In this document: one piece after another, positions 40,801 through 46,949 of the stretch
Layout of the letters: every line of letters starts with the position of its first letter
Numbering within the stretch: position 1 is the first letter of the stretch
DNA from: Orthonyx spaldingii
Taxonomy: Eukaryota > Chordata > Aves > Passeriformes > Orthonychidae
Direction: 5' to 3'
DNA length: 64,000 bases
Assembly: GCA_013397795.1 (NCBI GenBank)
Contig: VZTJ01000295.1
Location: 1,093,813 to 1,157,812, forward strand
The notes under the pieces: model-generated
Told to the model about the DNA's origin: nothing
The model's database searches: none
The model's input: only the letters and a program-made list of their open reading frames with translations
Made by a program: the position numbers and the translations under genes

Positions 40801-42832
40801 ACATTTTCTTAATGTAATTTCTTACTTTTAAGATGATTGTGTTAGACTGGAAAGACTCATGGGTGAAATTGTAATGTATTTCAAATTCAAAACAGGTTTG
40901 CTAATGAAATTAAAACAAGTAATATGGTTAAAGGCAGATATCTATAAACCTGCTCTAAATATATTTAAGCATACCTCCATAGAAAAAAACCTGCAGTGGT
41001 ATATTTTCACATTTGTATTCATGCAAGAGATTAATAAACCCAGGCAGACTGACACATGTGAAGATATTAAATTGTAGGAGCAAACTTAAATTTTAATGTA
41101 AATGGCCTGATACCACTTTTTATGGGGAATGGTTCTTCTAGCCAAACATCCCTATTTCCACAATTTCCTGTAAAACTGTGTAGCAGGTAACGGTTGGAAG
41201 CTGTTAAACACCAAATTGCAAATAACTATATCTGTATGTTAGGTACTGCTAACTGTGAGTATGGTCTTTTTTCATTAGTTGGAGATACAAATTTTCTGAG
41301 TTGTTTAATTTCAAGGATTTAAAAATCTATTTTGTCTTAAATTACCATAGTCAAAGAGTCTCACCTCACACTTGAATACCAGCAATTTAACTTAACGACT
41401 AACTAAGAGGTTGTTGGACTTTTTTCCACAACGTGTCACTTTGGCAATGTATGATCACGCTAACTTCGGATGATTCGTGCAGTCCAGAAAAAGGTAACAG
41501 TGCTGAAGTGCTGAAAGCACTGGAATTCCACGGCAGCACACACAGACTGCTTGTGCTAACCTAATATAAAACTAAAGCCATTGCTGCCCCCAGGTGACGG
41601 TGACAGTGGCGCCTGCCCAAACTCCCTGCGGGAAGCGCGGGGTGCCCGGTCCGGGGACCCCCACACGAACCGCTCTGCCTCCTTCGCGAAAGCGCTGCTG
41701 CCTCCCGCCACCGGGAATGGGGGGATGGCCCCGGAATGCCCCTCCAGAACGGCCCCGCCGCTGCCCCTGCCCCGGCCAGTGCGACCCGGGGCAACTTCCC
41801 GGGGAGCATCTTCTGGGGGCTCCCAGCGTCAGGAGCTGCTCCCTCCCTCCTCCGCGCTGGAACGCGGCCAAACCCCAGGTCAAAGCCACGGTGGCCAGGG
41901 GCTCGGGGGCCCTTCACAGGGCGCTGCCCCGCAGGAAGGCTCCGCTTCGCCCCCAGCCGAGCGGCGGGGCGCGCTTCCCTCCCATCTCAGTGTGTGCGTG
42001 GGGTGTGTGTGTCCCCCTCGCTCGCTGCGATGAGGGGGCACGAAATCCTCATCCAGCGAGAGGCGGAGAGCTGCACTGCGCCCTCGGGGTGCCGCGCTCC
42101 CCTTTCGCACTAGCGCGGAGCACTGTTCCTTCCCTGTCTCCCTCCCTCCTCCTGCCCCAATCTGTCCCCCTCCCCGAGCCCCCGGGCGGGTTCGGCGTGC
42201 GCCGGCTCCGCGCCTGCCCCGAGCGGCCCGCAGGGGGCGCCCCGCGCGCGGAGCGGGCAGCGGGCCCCGCTCGGAGCCCCCGCGGGAGGGCAGCGATGGA
42301 TGGAGGAGCCGCTGGTCTCCCGCTCCCGCGGCTCCCCGCTTCGGAAAGAGCGCCTCAAGTCTCACAAAAGTGCAGCCTGGGTTCTTTCCGCTCACCGCAA
42401 GCACTCTCCTCCCAGCCTGCATCTGTATCTCCTCCCAGCATCTGCGCTGGAGATGAGGCTTTGCGTCCTCCTCTAGGTACGAGCCCGTCTGGGCAGGAGG
42501 GTGTCTCTTTTTTTTTTTCTTTTTTTTTTCCATATAGGGGATTTCACTGGCCATTTGCCATCTTTTTCTGAGGGAAAGAAAGAATCTAGATTCTGATCTG
42601 GGGCGGAGGTGGCAGTTTATGAGCTGGTCTCTATCGCTTGGGAAGCGGCTACTCCCCGCAGATCGCCGTGCGTGGGGCGGGCGCCGGGACAGAGTACAGA
42701 GCGCACAGCCGGACAGCCACCCCTGCCACCACCCCTGCCACAAACAAGCGGAAAGCACTTACGTTGGCCTGTTGCTAGGTATGAAGTTACTGCGAGCAGC
42801 AACCAAATCCGTGTATCCACAAAGCTGAGCAT
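4739..42832 (-). CDS. COL1A2: Procollagen type I alpha-2 chain, complete gene, 52 coding exons (span from stop to start codon)
   Basis: Encodes the alpha-2 subunit of type I collagen, which trimerises with two alpha-1(I) chains in the ER, is secreted and forms fibrils in bone, tendon and skin. Fifty-two exons with GT-AG boundaries were placed by eye; they total 4,095 nt (1,364 residues plus stop). Order: signal peptide, short N-propeptide, N-telopeptide, 1,014-residue uninterrupted Gly-X-Y helix, C-telopeptide and COLFI C-propeptide. Helical exons all begin with a Gly codon and are 45, 54, 99, 108 or 162 nt. The C-propeptide has seven cysteines (one in exon 49, three in 50, two in 51, one in 52), the alpha-2(I) pattern; alpha-1 has eight. 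The last exon encodes DIAPLDIGGADQE and ends GPVCFK, diagnostic of COL1A2. Exons are listed singly below. Introns range from about 80 nt to over 2 kb, and no frame-breaking change was seen. Confidence 0.98.
5458..5700 (-). CDS. COL1A2: COL1A2 exon 51, C-propeptide (243 nt)
   Basis: Encodes FEYNSEGVSSKDMATQLAFM through VLEDGCS. Contains the conserved N-glycosylation sequon in SQNITYHC and two cysteines. Length equals human. Confidence 0.98.
5777..6383 (+). mobile_element. Solo ERVL-like LTR in COL1A2 intron 50
   Basis: Recognised by avian LTR phrases in order: CAACCAGGGTAGAGTTA near 5790, a purine/pyrimidine-rich middle, ACCAAAGAGATATTCCACACC, a TATA box in AGTATATAAACTGGGG near 6060, GGTGGTGAGCAATTATATTG, ATTAAACTGTTCTTATCTCAA (poly(A) signal variant) and a CATGACA end. 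Sense is opposite to COL1A2. No internal retroviral coding region is present, so it is a solo LTR. A 17-bp unit (AAATTCCATCTAAGCTT) is tandemly duplicated near its 3' end. The exact 5' edge is uncertain by a few bases. Confidence 0.8.
7388..7581 (-). CDS. COL1A2: COL1A2 exon 50, C-propeptide (194 nt)
   Basis: Encodes FYWIDPNQGCTADAIRAYCD through GETINGGSQ, with three cysteines and the DPNQGC-type Ca-binding region of the COLFI domain. The variable loop NWYINKNPKDKNQHIW is longer than the human equivalent by two to three residues, and the frame is kept. Confidence 0.97.
7980..8226 (-). CDS. COL1A2: COL1A2 exon 49, helix end, C-telopeptide, start of C-propeptide (247 nt)
   Basis: Begins GPPGPPGPPGPPGPN, closing the 1,014-residue helix, then GGGYEVGFDAEYYRADQPSL. 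The BMP1/tolloid procollagen C-proteinase cleaves at Ala-Asp in YYRADQ. It continues through the coiled-coil-like LNNQIETLLTPEGSKKNPAR segment (first C-propeptide cysteine follows) and ends in phase 1 inside the Gly codon of HPEWTSG. Confidence 0.97.
8634..8741 (-). CDS. COL1A2: COL1A2 exon 48, helix (108 nt)
   Basis: Begins GPPGPSGPPGKDGRNGLPGP and ends GSHGSQGPA. Last all-helical exon. Confidence 0.97.
8872..8925 (-). CDS. COL1A2: COL1A2 exon 47, helix (54 nt)
   Basis: Encodes GQHGDQGPPGNNGPAGPR, GTATGT donor. Confidence 0.97.
9585..9692 (-). CDS. COL1A2: COL1A2 exon 46, helix with C-terminal cross-link region (108 nt)
   Basis: Begins GPQGPRGEKGQPGDKGPRGL and continues PGLKGHNGLQ. GLKGHNG carries the conserved C-terminal helical hydroxylysine used in cross-links. 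Confidence 0.97.
10028..10081 (-). CDS. COL1A2: COL1A2 exon 45, helix (54 nt)
   Basis: Encodes GPAGVVGPAGAFGPRGLA. Confidence 0.97.
10288..10395 (-). CDS. COL1A2: COL1A2 exon 44, helix (108 nt)
   Basis: Begins GERGAPGNPGPSGALGAPGP and ends KPGNRGEP. Confidence 0.97.
10503..10556 (-). CDS. COL1A2: COL1A2 exon 43, helix (54 nt)
   Basis: Encodes GNPGNDGPPGRDGAPGFK. The intron to exon 44 is about 107 nt. Confidence 0.97.
11502..11609 (-). CDS. COL1A2: COL1A2 exon 42, helix (108 nt)
   Basis: Begins GEPGPLGVSGPPGARGPSGP and ends APGEAGRD. Confidence 0.97.
12060..12167 (-). CDS. COL1A2: COL1A2 exon 41, helix with collagenase site (108 nt)
   Basis: Begins GPPGTPGPQGILGAPGILGL. GPQG-ILGAPG is the vertebrate collagenase (MMP-1/8/13) three-quarter cleavage site. 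It ends LPGVSGAA. Confidence 0.97.
12867..13028 (-). CDS. COL1A2: COL1A2 exon 40, helix, the single 162-nt exon
   Basis: Begins GITGPPGPPGPAGKDGPRGL, contains LRGDVGPVG (third helical RGD) and ends GEAGAA. The 162-nt size is unique to this exon position in fibrillar collagen genes. Confidence 0.97.
13665..13692. repeat. Short (AAAC)n simple repeat, intron 39
   Basis: AAAACAAACAAACAAACAAA tract; low complexity. Confidence 0.8.
13940..13993 (-). CDS. COL1A2: COL1A2 exon 39, helix (54 nt)
   Basis: Encodes GMTGFPGAAGRVGPPGPA. Confidence 0.97.
14087..14140 (-). CDS. COL1A2: COL1A2 exon 38, helix with RGD (54 nt)
   Basis: Encodes GPAGAAGPAGPRGDAGPP. Confidence 0.97.
15075..15182 (-). CDS. COL1A2: COL1A2 exon 37, helix (108 nt)
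   Basis: Begins GAAGQPGAKGERGPKGPKGE and ends GPVGASGPP. This is a lysine-rich charged patch of the helix. Confidence 0.97.
15284..15337 (-). CDS. COL1A2: COL1A2 exon 36, helix (54 nt)
   Basis: Encodes GERGEPGPVGPSGFAGPP. Confidence 0.97.
15444..15497 (-). CDS. COL1A2: COL1A2 exon 35, helix (54 nt)
   Basis: Encodes GEGGPAGPAGPAGARGIP, with three GPA triplets in a row. Confidence 0.97.
16054..16107 (-). CDS. COL1A2: COL1A2 exon 34, helix (54 nt)
   Basis: Encodes GLPGAIGAPGPAGGAGDR. It is separate from exon 33, the COL1A2 pattern; COL1A1 has one fewer exon in this region. Confidence 0.97.
16657..16710 (-). CDS. COL1A2: COL1A2 exon 33, helix with RGD (54 nt)
   Basis: Encodes GAPGLRGDTGATGRDGAR. 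An RGD tripeptide is present where I recall the human chain having RGE. Confidence 0.97.
17527..17634 (-). CDS. COL1A2: COL1A2 exon 32, helix (108 nt)
   Basis: Begins GEPGNVGAAGAPGPAGSGGI and ends VPGGKGEK. Confidence 0.97.
18328..18426 (-). CDS. COL1A2: COL1A2 exon 31, helix (99 nt)
   Basis: Begins GERGPPGESGAVGPAGPIGS and ends PPGPDGNK. Confidence 0.97.
19240..19331. repeat. 46-bp perfect tandem duplication in COL1A2 intron 30
   Basis: Two identical 46-bp copies (19240-19285 and 19286-19331) begin GGAAGTTGGAAGAAAAGAAG. Their identity points to a recent event or an assembly error. Confidence 0.9.
19985..20029 (-). CDS. COL1A2: COL1A2 exon 30, helix (45 nt)
   Basis: Encodes GLHGEFGVPGPAGPR. 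The intron to exon 31 (18427-19984, 1.6 kb) contains a 46-bp tandem duplication. Confidence 0.97.
20831..20884 (-). CDS. COL1A2: COL1A2 exon 29, helix (54 nt)
   Basis: Encodes GLPGPSGPAGEAGKPGER. Confidence 0.97.
20984..21037 (-). CDS. COL1A2: COL1A2 exon 28, helix (54 nt)
   Basis: Encodes GNQGGKGETGPAGPPGFQ. The intron to exon 29 is about 99 nt. Confidence 0.97.
21164..21217 (-). CDS. COL1A2: COL1A2 exon 27, helix (54 nt)
   Basis: Encodes GAPGPEGNNGAQGPPGVT. Confidence 0.97.
21865..21918 (-). CDS. COL1A2: COL1A2 exon 26, helix (54 nt)
   Basis: Encodes GEPGKPGEKGNVGLAGPR. Confidence 0.97.
22689..22787 (-). CDS. COL1A2: COL1A2 exon 25, helix (99 nt)
   Basis: Begins GFPGADGRVGPIGPAGNRGE and ends FPGPKGPP. 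A 10-bp unit (AAATTGATGG) is tandemly repeated in the preceding intron near 23000-23030. Confidence 0.97.
23185..23238 (-). CDS. COL1A2: COL1A2 exon 24, helix (54 nt)
   Basis: Encodes GLPGQPGSPGPAGKEGPV. Confidence 0.97.
24101..24199 (-). CDS. COL1A2: COL1A2 exon 23, helix (99 nt)
   Basis: Begins GPAGNRGASGPVGAKGPHGD and ends GLMGPR. The donor GTAAGTTCGAAC is repeated 20 nt into the intron as GTAAGTTTGAAC (see findings). Confidence 0.97.
24302..24355 (-). CDS. COL1A2: COL1A2 exon 22, helix (54 nt)
   Basis: Encodes GVPGSRGLPGADGRAGVM. The intron to exon 23 is only about 102 nt. Confidence 0.97.
25217..25324 (-). CDS. COL1A2: COL1A2 exon 21, helix (108 nt)
   Basis: Begins GAAGPAGPPGPSGEEGKRGS and ends GPPGPAGLR. 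The donor is GTAGGT, weaker than most in this gene. Confidence 0.97.
25424..25477 (-). CDS. COL1A2: COL1A2 exon 20, helix (54 nt)
   Basis: Encodes GEPGPAGAKGESGMKGEP. Confidence 0.97.
25803..25870 (-). mobile_element. CR1 LINE 3' fragment in COL1A2 intron 19
   Basis: Contains the CR1 3' UTR phrase (plus strand) GAGTTGGAAGGGACCCACAA then GGATCATTGAGTCCAACT, so the element is on the minus strand. Only the extreme 3' end is present. Confidence 0.8.
26069..26167 (-). CDS. COL1A2: COL1A2 exon 19, helix (99 nt)
   Basis: Begins GLPGVAGAPGLPGPRGILGP and ends GPSGARGLV. Confidence 0.97.
26281..26325 (-). CDS. COL1A2: COL1A2 exon 18, helix (45 nt)
   Basis: Encodes GNPGANGLPGAKGAA. The intron to exon 19 is about 110 nt. 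Confidence 0.97.
26410..26508 (-). CDS. COL1A2: COL1A2 exon 17, helix (99 nt)
   Basis: Begins GEIGPAGNVGPSGPAGPRGE and ends SSGPVGPP. First of the 99-nt helical exons. Confidence 0.97.
27901..27954 (-). CDS. COL1A2: COL1A2 exon 16, helix (54 nt)
   Basis: Encodes GPIGAAGPPGFPGAPGAK, GTATGA donor. Confidence 0.97.
30000..30044 (-). CDS. COL1A2: COL1A2 exon 15, helix (45 nt)
   Basis: Encodes GARGSDGSTGPTGPA. The next intron (27955-29999, 2.0 kb) is A/T-rich with no recognised feature. Confidence 0.97.
30151..30204 (-). CDS. COL1A2: COL1A2 exon 14, helix (54 nt)
   Basis: Encodes GARGLPGERGRVGAPGPA. Contains GLPGER, the GxOGER-type sequence that binds collagen integrins when the second proline is hydroxylated. 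Confidence 0.97.
30423..30467 (-). CDS. COL1A2: COL1A2 exon 13, helix (45 nt)
   Basis: Encodes GEPGAPGENGTPGQP. Confidence 0.97.
32177..32230 (-). CDS. COL1A2: COL1A2 exon 12, helix (54 nt)
   Basis: Encodes GHNGLDGQKGQPGTPGSK. The intron 3' of it (30468-32176, 1.7 kb) holds A/T-rich DNA with no recognised feature. Confidence 0.97.
32508..32561 (-). CDS. COL1A2: COL1A2 exon 11, helix with N-terminal cross-link lysine (54 nt)
   Basis: Encodes GARGFPGTPGLPGFKGIR. The GFKGIR lysine falls at about helical residue 87, the conserved cross-linking hydroxylysine site. Confidence 0.97.
33080..33133 (-). CDS. COL1A2: COL1A2 exon 10, helix (54 nt)
   Basis: Encodes GHPGKPGRPGERGVAGPQ. Confidence 0.97.
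33512..33565 (-). CDS. COL1A2: COL1A2 exon 9, helix (54 nt)
   Basis: Encodes GPQGPRGPPGPPGKAGED. Confidence 0.97.
33863..33916 (-). CDS. COL1A2: COL1A2 exon 8, helix (54 nt)
   Basis: Encodes GPPGFQGLPGEPGEPGQT, six Gly-X-Y triplets, GTAAGT donor. Confidence 0.97.
34013..34057 (-). CDS. COL1A2: COL1A2 exon 7, helix (45 nt)
   Basis: Encodes GLMGPRGPPGASGPP, the classic opening of the alpha-2(I) main helix. Confidence 0.97.
36157..36213 (-). CDS. COL1A2: COL1A2 exon 6, N-proteinase site and N-telopeptide (57 nt)
   Basis: Encodes NFAAQYDPSKAADFGPGPM. ADAMTS2-type procollagen N-proteinase cleaves at Ala-Gln in this context, and Lys in DPSKAAD is the telopeptide lysine used for lysyl-oxidase cross-links. 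The final GPM begins the main triple helix. Confidence 0.96.
37529..37612 (-). CDS. COL1A2: COL1A2 exon 5, N-propeptide helix (84 nt)
   Basis: Begins GPPGPPGRDGEDGLPGPPGL and ends PGPPGLGG. It is 84 nt, three codons (one Gly-X-Y triplet) shorter than the 93-nt human exon 5. The mini-helix ends in GLGG as expected. Confidence 0.95.
39278..39313 (-). CDS. COL1A2: COL1A2 exon 4, N-propeptide helix start (36 nt)
   Basis: Encodes GPRGDKGPQGER, the start of the short N-propeptide triple helix, with an RGD tripeptide. Same length as in human. Confidence 0.95.
39998..40015 (-). CDS. COL1A2: COL1A2 exon 3 (18 nt)
   Basis: Encodes LPAGRK in the short non-collagenous part of the N-propeptide. The acceptor is TTTTTTTCCAG and the donor GTAAGC. 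It is one codon longer than the 15-nt human exon 3 (ETVRK) but ends in the same Arg-Lys before the first Gly-X-Y repeats. Confidence 0.85.
40638..40648 (-). CDS. COL1A2: COL1A2 exon 2, 11-nt microexon
   Basis: Reads ATGTGAGTGAG after a strong acceptor (T-run then GCAG). With the last base of exon 1 it encodes His-Val-Ser-Glu. Its length equals the 11-nt exon 2 of human COL1A2. Its donor is weak (GTCGGT). A consensus GTGAGT donor lies inside it and would give a 2-nt exon that also keeps the frame (see findings). Confidence 0.75.
41575..42480. other. GC/CpG-rich block inside COL1A2 intron 1
   Basis: In a gene with A/T-rich introns this 0.9-kb stretch is sharply GC-rich with many CpGs and CCCC/GGGG runs. 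Long open frames on both strands (for example plus 41594-42571) are expected in GC-rich DNA and show no domain. It probably belongs to the promoter-associated CpG island together with the block upstream of exon 1. In mammals COL1A2 intron 1 carries regulatory elements. Confidence 0.6.
42763..42832 (-). CDS. COL1A2: COL1A2 exon 1, signal peptide (70 coding nt)
   Basis: Encodes MLSFVDTRIWLLLAVTSYLA then TGQ and the first base of the next codon. A hydrophobic core (WLLLAV) makes it a secretory signal peptide. The first eight residues equal the mammalian start. The donor is GTAAGT. This ATG was chosen because it lies in the 3' arm of the conserved stem-loop and continues in frame into exon 2. Confidence 0.97.
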
Positions 42833-42864
42833 GTCTAGTTGCCAGACATGCAGACTCCTTGTGG
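42817..42864 (-). promoter_or_regulatory. COL1A2: Fibrillar-collagen 5' stem-loop around the start codon
   Basis: On the minus strand an outer stem (CCACAA with TTGTGG) and an inner stem (GCATGTCT with AGACATGC) enclose a 7-nt loop. The COL1A2 start codon at 42830-42832 lies inside the 3' arm. This matches the 5' stem-loop shared by COL1A1, COL1A2 and COL3A1 mRNAs, which is known to bind LARP6 and to control collagen translation. The pairing is directly visible; LARP6 binding is inferred from the family. Confidence 0.9.
42835..42849 (-). CDS. Four-codon upstream ORF in the COL1A2 leader
   Basis: Reads ATG TCT GGC AAC TAG on the minus strand. Its start lies in the 5' arm of the stem-loop and its stop ends two bases before the COL1A2 start codon. 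A uORF in the same place, also beginning Met-Ser, is known in mammalian COL1A2. A regulatory effect on initiation is likely but not shown here. Confidence 0.75.
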   Translation of the reverse strand: MSGN

Positions 42865-42985
42865 TGCCGAGTCGGTTGGTTAGCTATCGCCTGTGGGGCG
42901 CAGGCATACAGTCTCGAGGAGTAACTCCAACCTTAGCAGAAACCTGCTGCCCGGGACGCTAAATTAACCCAGCCCCGGTCCGCCC

Positions 42986-42993
42986 TACTTATA
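42986..42993 (-). promoter_or_regulatory. COL1A2: TATA-like box of the COL1A2 promoter
   Basis: On the minus strand this reads TATAAGTA in a GC-rich setting, about 155 nt upstream of the start codon. Transcription would begin about 25-32 nt downstream, near 42960-42966, giving a 5' UTR of about 130 nt, close to that of mammalian COL1A2. A CACGTCAC element (CRE/E-box-like) lies near 43025-43032. I saw no clear CCAAT box within about 100 nt upstream, although mammalian COL1A2 promoters have an inverted one. The start site is inferred. Confidence 0.7.
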
Positions 42994-43174
42994 CCGCAGG
43001 AGGGTCCCGGCACCGCCCAGGCCGTGACGTGCCCCGTGTCTCCAGCCCTCCACAGCAGCCCTGGCAGCGGGAGCGCCGGGGGGGCGGCGACGCTAAATTA
43101 GTTCCATGCTTTGAGGACGTGGACACTGAGGCTTTCGGAAGGAAAATCTGACTCGTCGTCTCATTTTTTTCCCC

Positions 43175-43340
43175 CCCTTTCCTTCTTTTTTTTTTTTTTT
43201 TTTCCTCCCCTCAGCCGTCCCACGCCCCTCTCGCCCCGCTTTTCTGNGCCCTTGGTTCCTTTTTTTCCCCCTCCTTTTCTTTTTTTTTTTTTTTTTTCCT
43301 CCCCTCAGCCGTCCCACGCCCCTCTCGCCCCGCTTTTCTG
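43175..43340. repeat. Duplicated pyrimidine-rich tract around a single N
   Basis: A T-run plus 43 bp (CCTCCCCTCAGCCGTCCCAC to CTTTTCTG) occurs at 43204-43246 and identically at 43298-43340, offset 94 bp. The first copy ends exactly at an undetermined base (43247). This is the signature of a mis-joined overlap in an assembly. Confidence 0.85.
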
Positions 43341-43349
43341 GGAGCGCGG

Positions 43350-44770
43350 CCGGGAGCCTGGCCGGGCAGGCGGCGGGCAGCGCCCCGACGGCGTTCAAAG
43401 TGGGAGCTGTCCAGGGCCTGCGGCGCCGCCCGCCCCGCGGGGAAGCGGCCGGGGCAGCCGGAGGAGGCTGGGTCCCAGCTCAACCTCCGTCCGCAGCCGC
43501 ACCAAAGGCAAACCAAAGGCAAAAAGCGACGCTCTCCCCATCCCCGGACCCTCTAGCACGACCCCTCTAGCACGGTCACTCCGGTCCCGCGCCCCCGGCG
43601 GTTCCCCGCGGACAGCGAGTGCCGGGGGCACCGACAGCCCCTCAGCCCGCCCGCAGCCCGCGGCGGAGCCCGTTCGCTCTCCCCGGGGAAGCATCACCGG
43701 CCAGGGCGCGGGCAGAGCCCTGCAGGTCTCCCCTCTCGGCTTGGCGGCCGCTCGGGCAGTGTGTGTGTGCGAGGGCAGCCCGGGGTGCCCTGCAGCCGCC
43801 GCCCCGAGCGCTCCCCGCCTCCCGCGCGGCTGAACGGGACTCTCCGGGCCCAGGGGAGGAGGATGGGCACTCCTGGCAGCTCCTCTTCGCGACGGCCACC
43901 CTCCCACCCGGCTGAGGGAGAGCTGGCGGGGCTGTTTGCCACGTCTCCCCGGCAGACGGCTTCTTCCTTGCCGGGGGTGGGGGCCGAGGTGGGTGTGAGG
44001 GGAGCTGCCCGCGCTGTGCCCCCGAGGGCAGCACCGCCCCTCGTTGCTCGGCCCCGGGGCCGCGGTCGGGGCTGCAGTCACTCGGGGTCGCCCATCGCGG
44101 CCCCGCGGCTGCGGGGAGCTGACGTGGTGCCTCCGGCCAGGCCGAGCGCCAGCCGCGGCCAGCCCGCCTCCCCCTCCCCGCCCAGGGGCTCTTCCCAGGC
44201 GGGCGACCTCCCCATCCCAGGCCCCTCGGCCCGCCGAAGGGAGTCCCGGGCGGAGGTAATGGCGAAGGCAAACAGGAACCTCGCCTCAGGGTAGGGGGAC
44301 CTCTCCGGGGCGGAAAAGGCGAGGGGAGCGCCCGTCCTCTCTCCCCTTCCCTCCCGCAGCCGCGGGTCGCCGAGCGGGCGGATCCTGTCCCGGCACACTG
44401 GGGAGCCGCCACAGCCTCCGGGAGAGCCGCGGCGGAGGGCGCGGGAGGGCTCCCGGGCGGGGCGGCACCGCCTCCTGCCCGCCCCGCAGCCGAGAGGGTC
44501 GTCTCGCCCTCAGCCTGTCCAAGGGGAGGTGCCGGGGGTGTATCCAGCCCTGGTTTATCAGCTGCCTTCGGAAGGCCGTGTACAGAAAGCATGGGAAACG
44601 TGAGTCGTGGATGTGCACCTGAGCGAGGACCCCACGGGGGCTGTGTCTCGGGAACGCTGCCAGCACCGAAAGCAGCGTCCCTGTGCCACACATCCACGCG
44701 TGTCCGGCAGAGCCAGCCGTGCCCAGCTGGACAGCTTGCCTGAAGCCGCCTCGGCAGGCGGGACAGTTCC
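43350..44770. other. CpG island upstream of the COL1A2 promoter
   Basis: GC-rich, CpG-dense DNA on the 5' side of COL1A2 with many GC-box-like motifs (CCGCCC/GGGCGG). The open frames here (minus 43642-44697, minus 43395-44081, plus 43111-43833) overlap each other and have low-complexity Pro/Arg/Gly/Ala translations, so I do not call them genes. A divergent non-coding transcript is possible. Confidence 0.6.
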
Positions 44771-46644
44771 TCACTATCAAGAGAGCCGATGAAATGGAAA
44801 AGCCTGAGGTTTGGATAGGAAAATCCACAGCATTAGGAAAAGGTGATCAAACGAAGCATGTCTGGCCACAAAATGGTAGCACAACAAATGATGTGATTGA
44901 AACACTGTAATAAAAGTATATGGCATAAACGGTACATGAGTATTCTTTCAGCTTATCTTTCATGTGAATGGTATTAATTTAGACCAAGAAGGATTTTGAA
45001 TTATCTTCCCTGGACAGGGAAGATAACTACTTGAAAGTTTGTACCAGCATAAACCTAAGGTAGCTCAGTGAGATTCAAACAAGTTAAAATAACAAATAAT
45101 TTAGACCCAAATCACTGTGGCTCAAGTCCAAGTTTTTCCAGACACCACTTTGAGTGAACAGTTTTTCAAACTTGTTCCTTGAAATCAGTCATTGACTCTA
45201 TAGCCAGTTTTTCTTCATTTTGACTCTGCTGCATCAGCAGGACAGTTATTGACTGATTATAATAGTAATTAGAGACTTCTGAGACAAACCTTTTCTAACT
45301 GCTTATGTATAAACCTATTTTATGCACATTTTCAATAAATGATAGCCCTTTCCTATTCATGAAATATTTGGAAGGTGCAAGAATGCAGACACATGTTTCT
45401 TGACCAAATCAAACTATGCCACTATTTCCATCCATCCTACCCATGAAGTTTCATACAGGAAGGACAAGCCCCCACCCAAAAGAATGGAAAACCCCTCCAA
45501 AGATGTGTATTTTCCATTACCATGTCTCCCATAAAGCAAACGGCTGCAGGACACATGGAGCCAGAAGCTCTGCAACACACAAAAGCAGTTCAGATGGTAT
45601 GAGAGTCCTCAAGCTTCTGAAGAGATGAGTTCTTGGTATGCTTCAGGCATCTCAGGATTGGTGCATATGGATAGAAAAAAGAGATGCAGAAGAATAACTA
45701 ATTGATGTGGCTCTTTTCCCATGTCAGTCTCTTATCAACAGTCCACTATGCTGAAAAATCCATAAATGAAGTTTTCTAGGACTGACACCTTTGACACAAC
45801 AGTCTCAGATGCATATCTGACCTTCAGAACCTATGGAGTCCTTGGCCATTTTCTTCACTTTCAGTCATCCATTGTCTTTATATTTCAAGTAAAGATGAGG
45901 AAGGAAAGAGAGCAATCTCTTTTCCATCTAGCATCAGCAGGAATTCAAGCCACACCGAATTATTTTAGGGTAAGTGACAAAGGCCTATTAAGCTGACCTT
46001 CCTGCAAGGTATCTCTATCATATAGACACTGTCACAGTTTCTGTTGTGAAGACAGGCTACAGTGCTTATCTACATAAGCATTCAAAAATAGTCTTAGAAA
46101 CTTGGGGGGGGGGCAAGGTATTTCCTTAAAAAGGTAGTGCTGAGTGACTGTAGTGTGAAGTCAGAAATATATTTTTCAGAAAATACAATTATTGCAAATG
46201 GTTGCTAGTATGCAAATATCATTACTAGTACAAGAACTTCTGAAGTAACAGAAGTAACATGAAAGCTTTTGGAGCCATTAGCATACCAGAATTGATTTGA
46301 TCAGCCAGTTTAAACAAGTAAACATCTAAGAATTCTTCTTCCCTTTGGATCATACTTGTTTAAAGGAACTATTTCACACTAAAGCCAGTAATGCCTATGG
46401 CACATTTTAAATTCAGACTTCCATGATAATAAAAAAATATCCTCTGCAAAATTTGCTGTTAGGACAGGCTTTAAAAGAGAGGAGTTTCCAGGTGATGTCA
46501 ACCCAGATTTATTTATCATTTTTTGAAAATTTGTTAGAATACAGACCAAAAATTATGAAAACTGTAACTTTTTAATACATACACTGGGAAGCATTTTCCC
46601 TGCATGCTGCTTCAAAACTTATCTGCCATCCACTGAGCCATTGT
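44771..46644. other. Intergenic, nothing recognised
   Basis: A/T-rich unique-looking DNA 5' of COL1A2. No exon, RNA gene or known repeat was seen. Confidence 0.5.
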
Positions 46645-46949
46645 CATAGAACCATAGAATGGTTTGGGTTGGAAGGGACCTTAAAGAGCATCTAGTTCCA
46701 ATCCCCTTGCTGTGGGACACCTCTCATTAGACCAGACTGGATGGCCAACCTGGCCTTGAACGCTTCCAGAGATGGGGCATCCACACCTACTCTGGGCAAC
46801 CTGTTTCAGTGCCCCACCAACCTCATAGTGAAGAATTTTTTCTCAACATCTAATCTAAACCTACTCATTTTCAATTTGAAACAACTTCCTCTTGTCCTGT
46901 CACTATGTGCCATTGTAAATACTCTCTCTCCATCTTTCTTGTGGGCTCG
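46645..46949 (-). mobile_element. CR1 LINE, 3' part, left of an insertion
   Basis: Plus strand reads TCATAGAACCATAGAATGGT then TTGGGTTGGAAGGGACCTTA, the reverse complement of the CR1 3' end, and runs on through GGCCTTGAACGCTTCCAGAG and CTTGTCCTGTCACTA to TTTCTTGTGGGCTC, where it stops abruptly and resumes at 48352. Confidence 0.9.

Noticed and set aside
41594..42571. 325-codon plus-strand open frame
   Set aside because: Lies in GC-rich intron 1 where stop codons are rare; the translation is low-complexity and Pro/Arg-rich with no domain, and overlapping frames are equally open.
43642..44697. 351-codon minus-strand open frame
   Set aside because: Same reason: CpG-island DNA with several overlapping long frames on both strands and no recognisable protein family.
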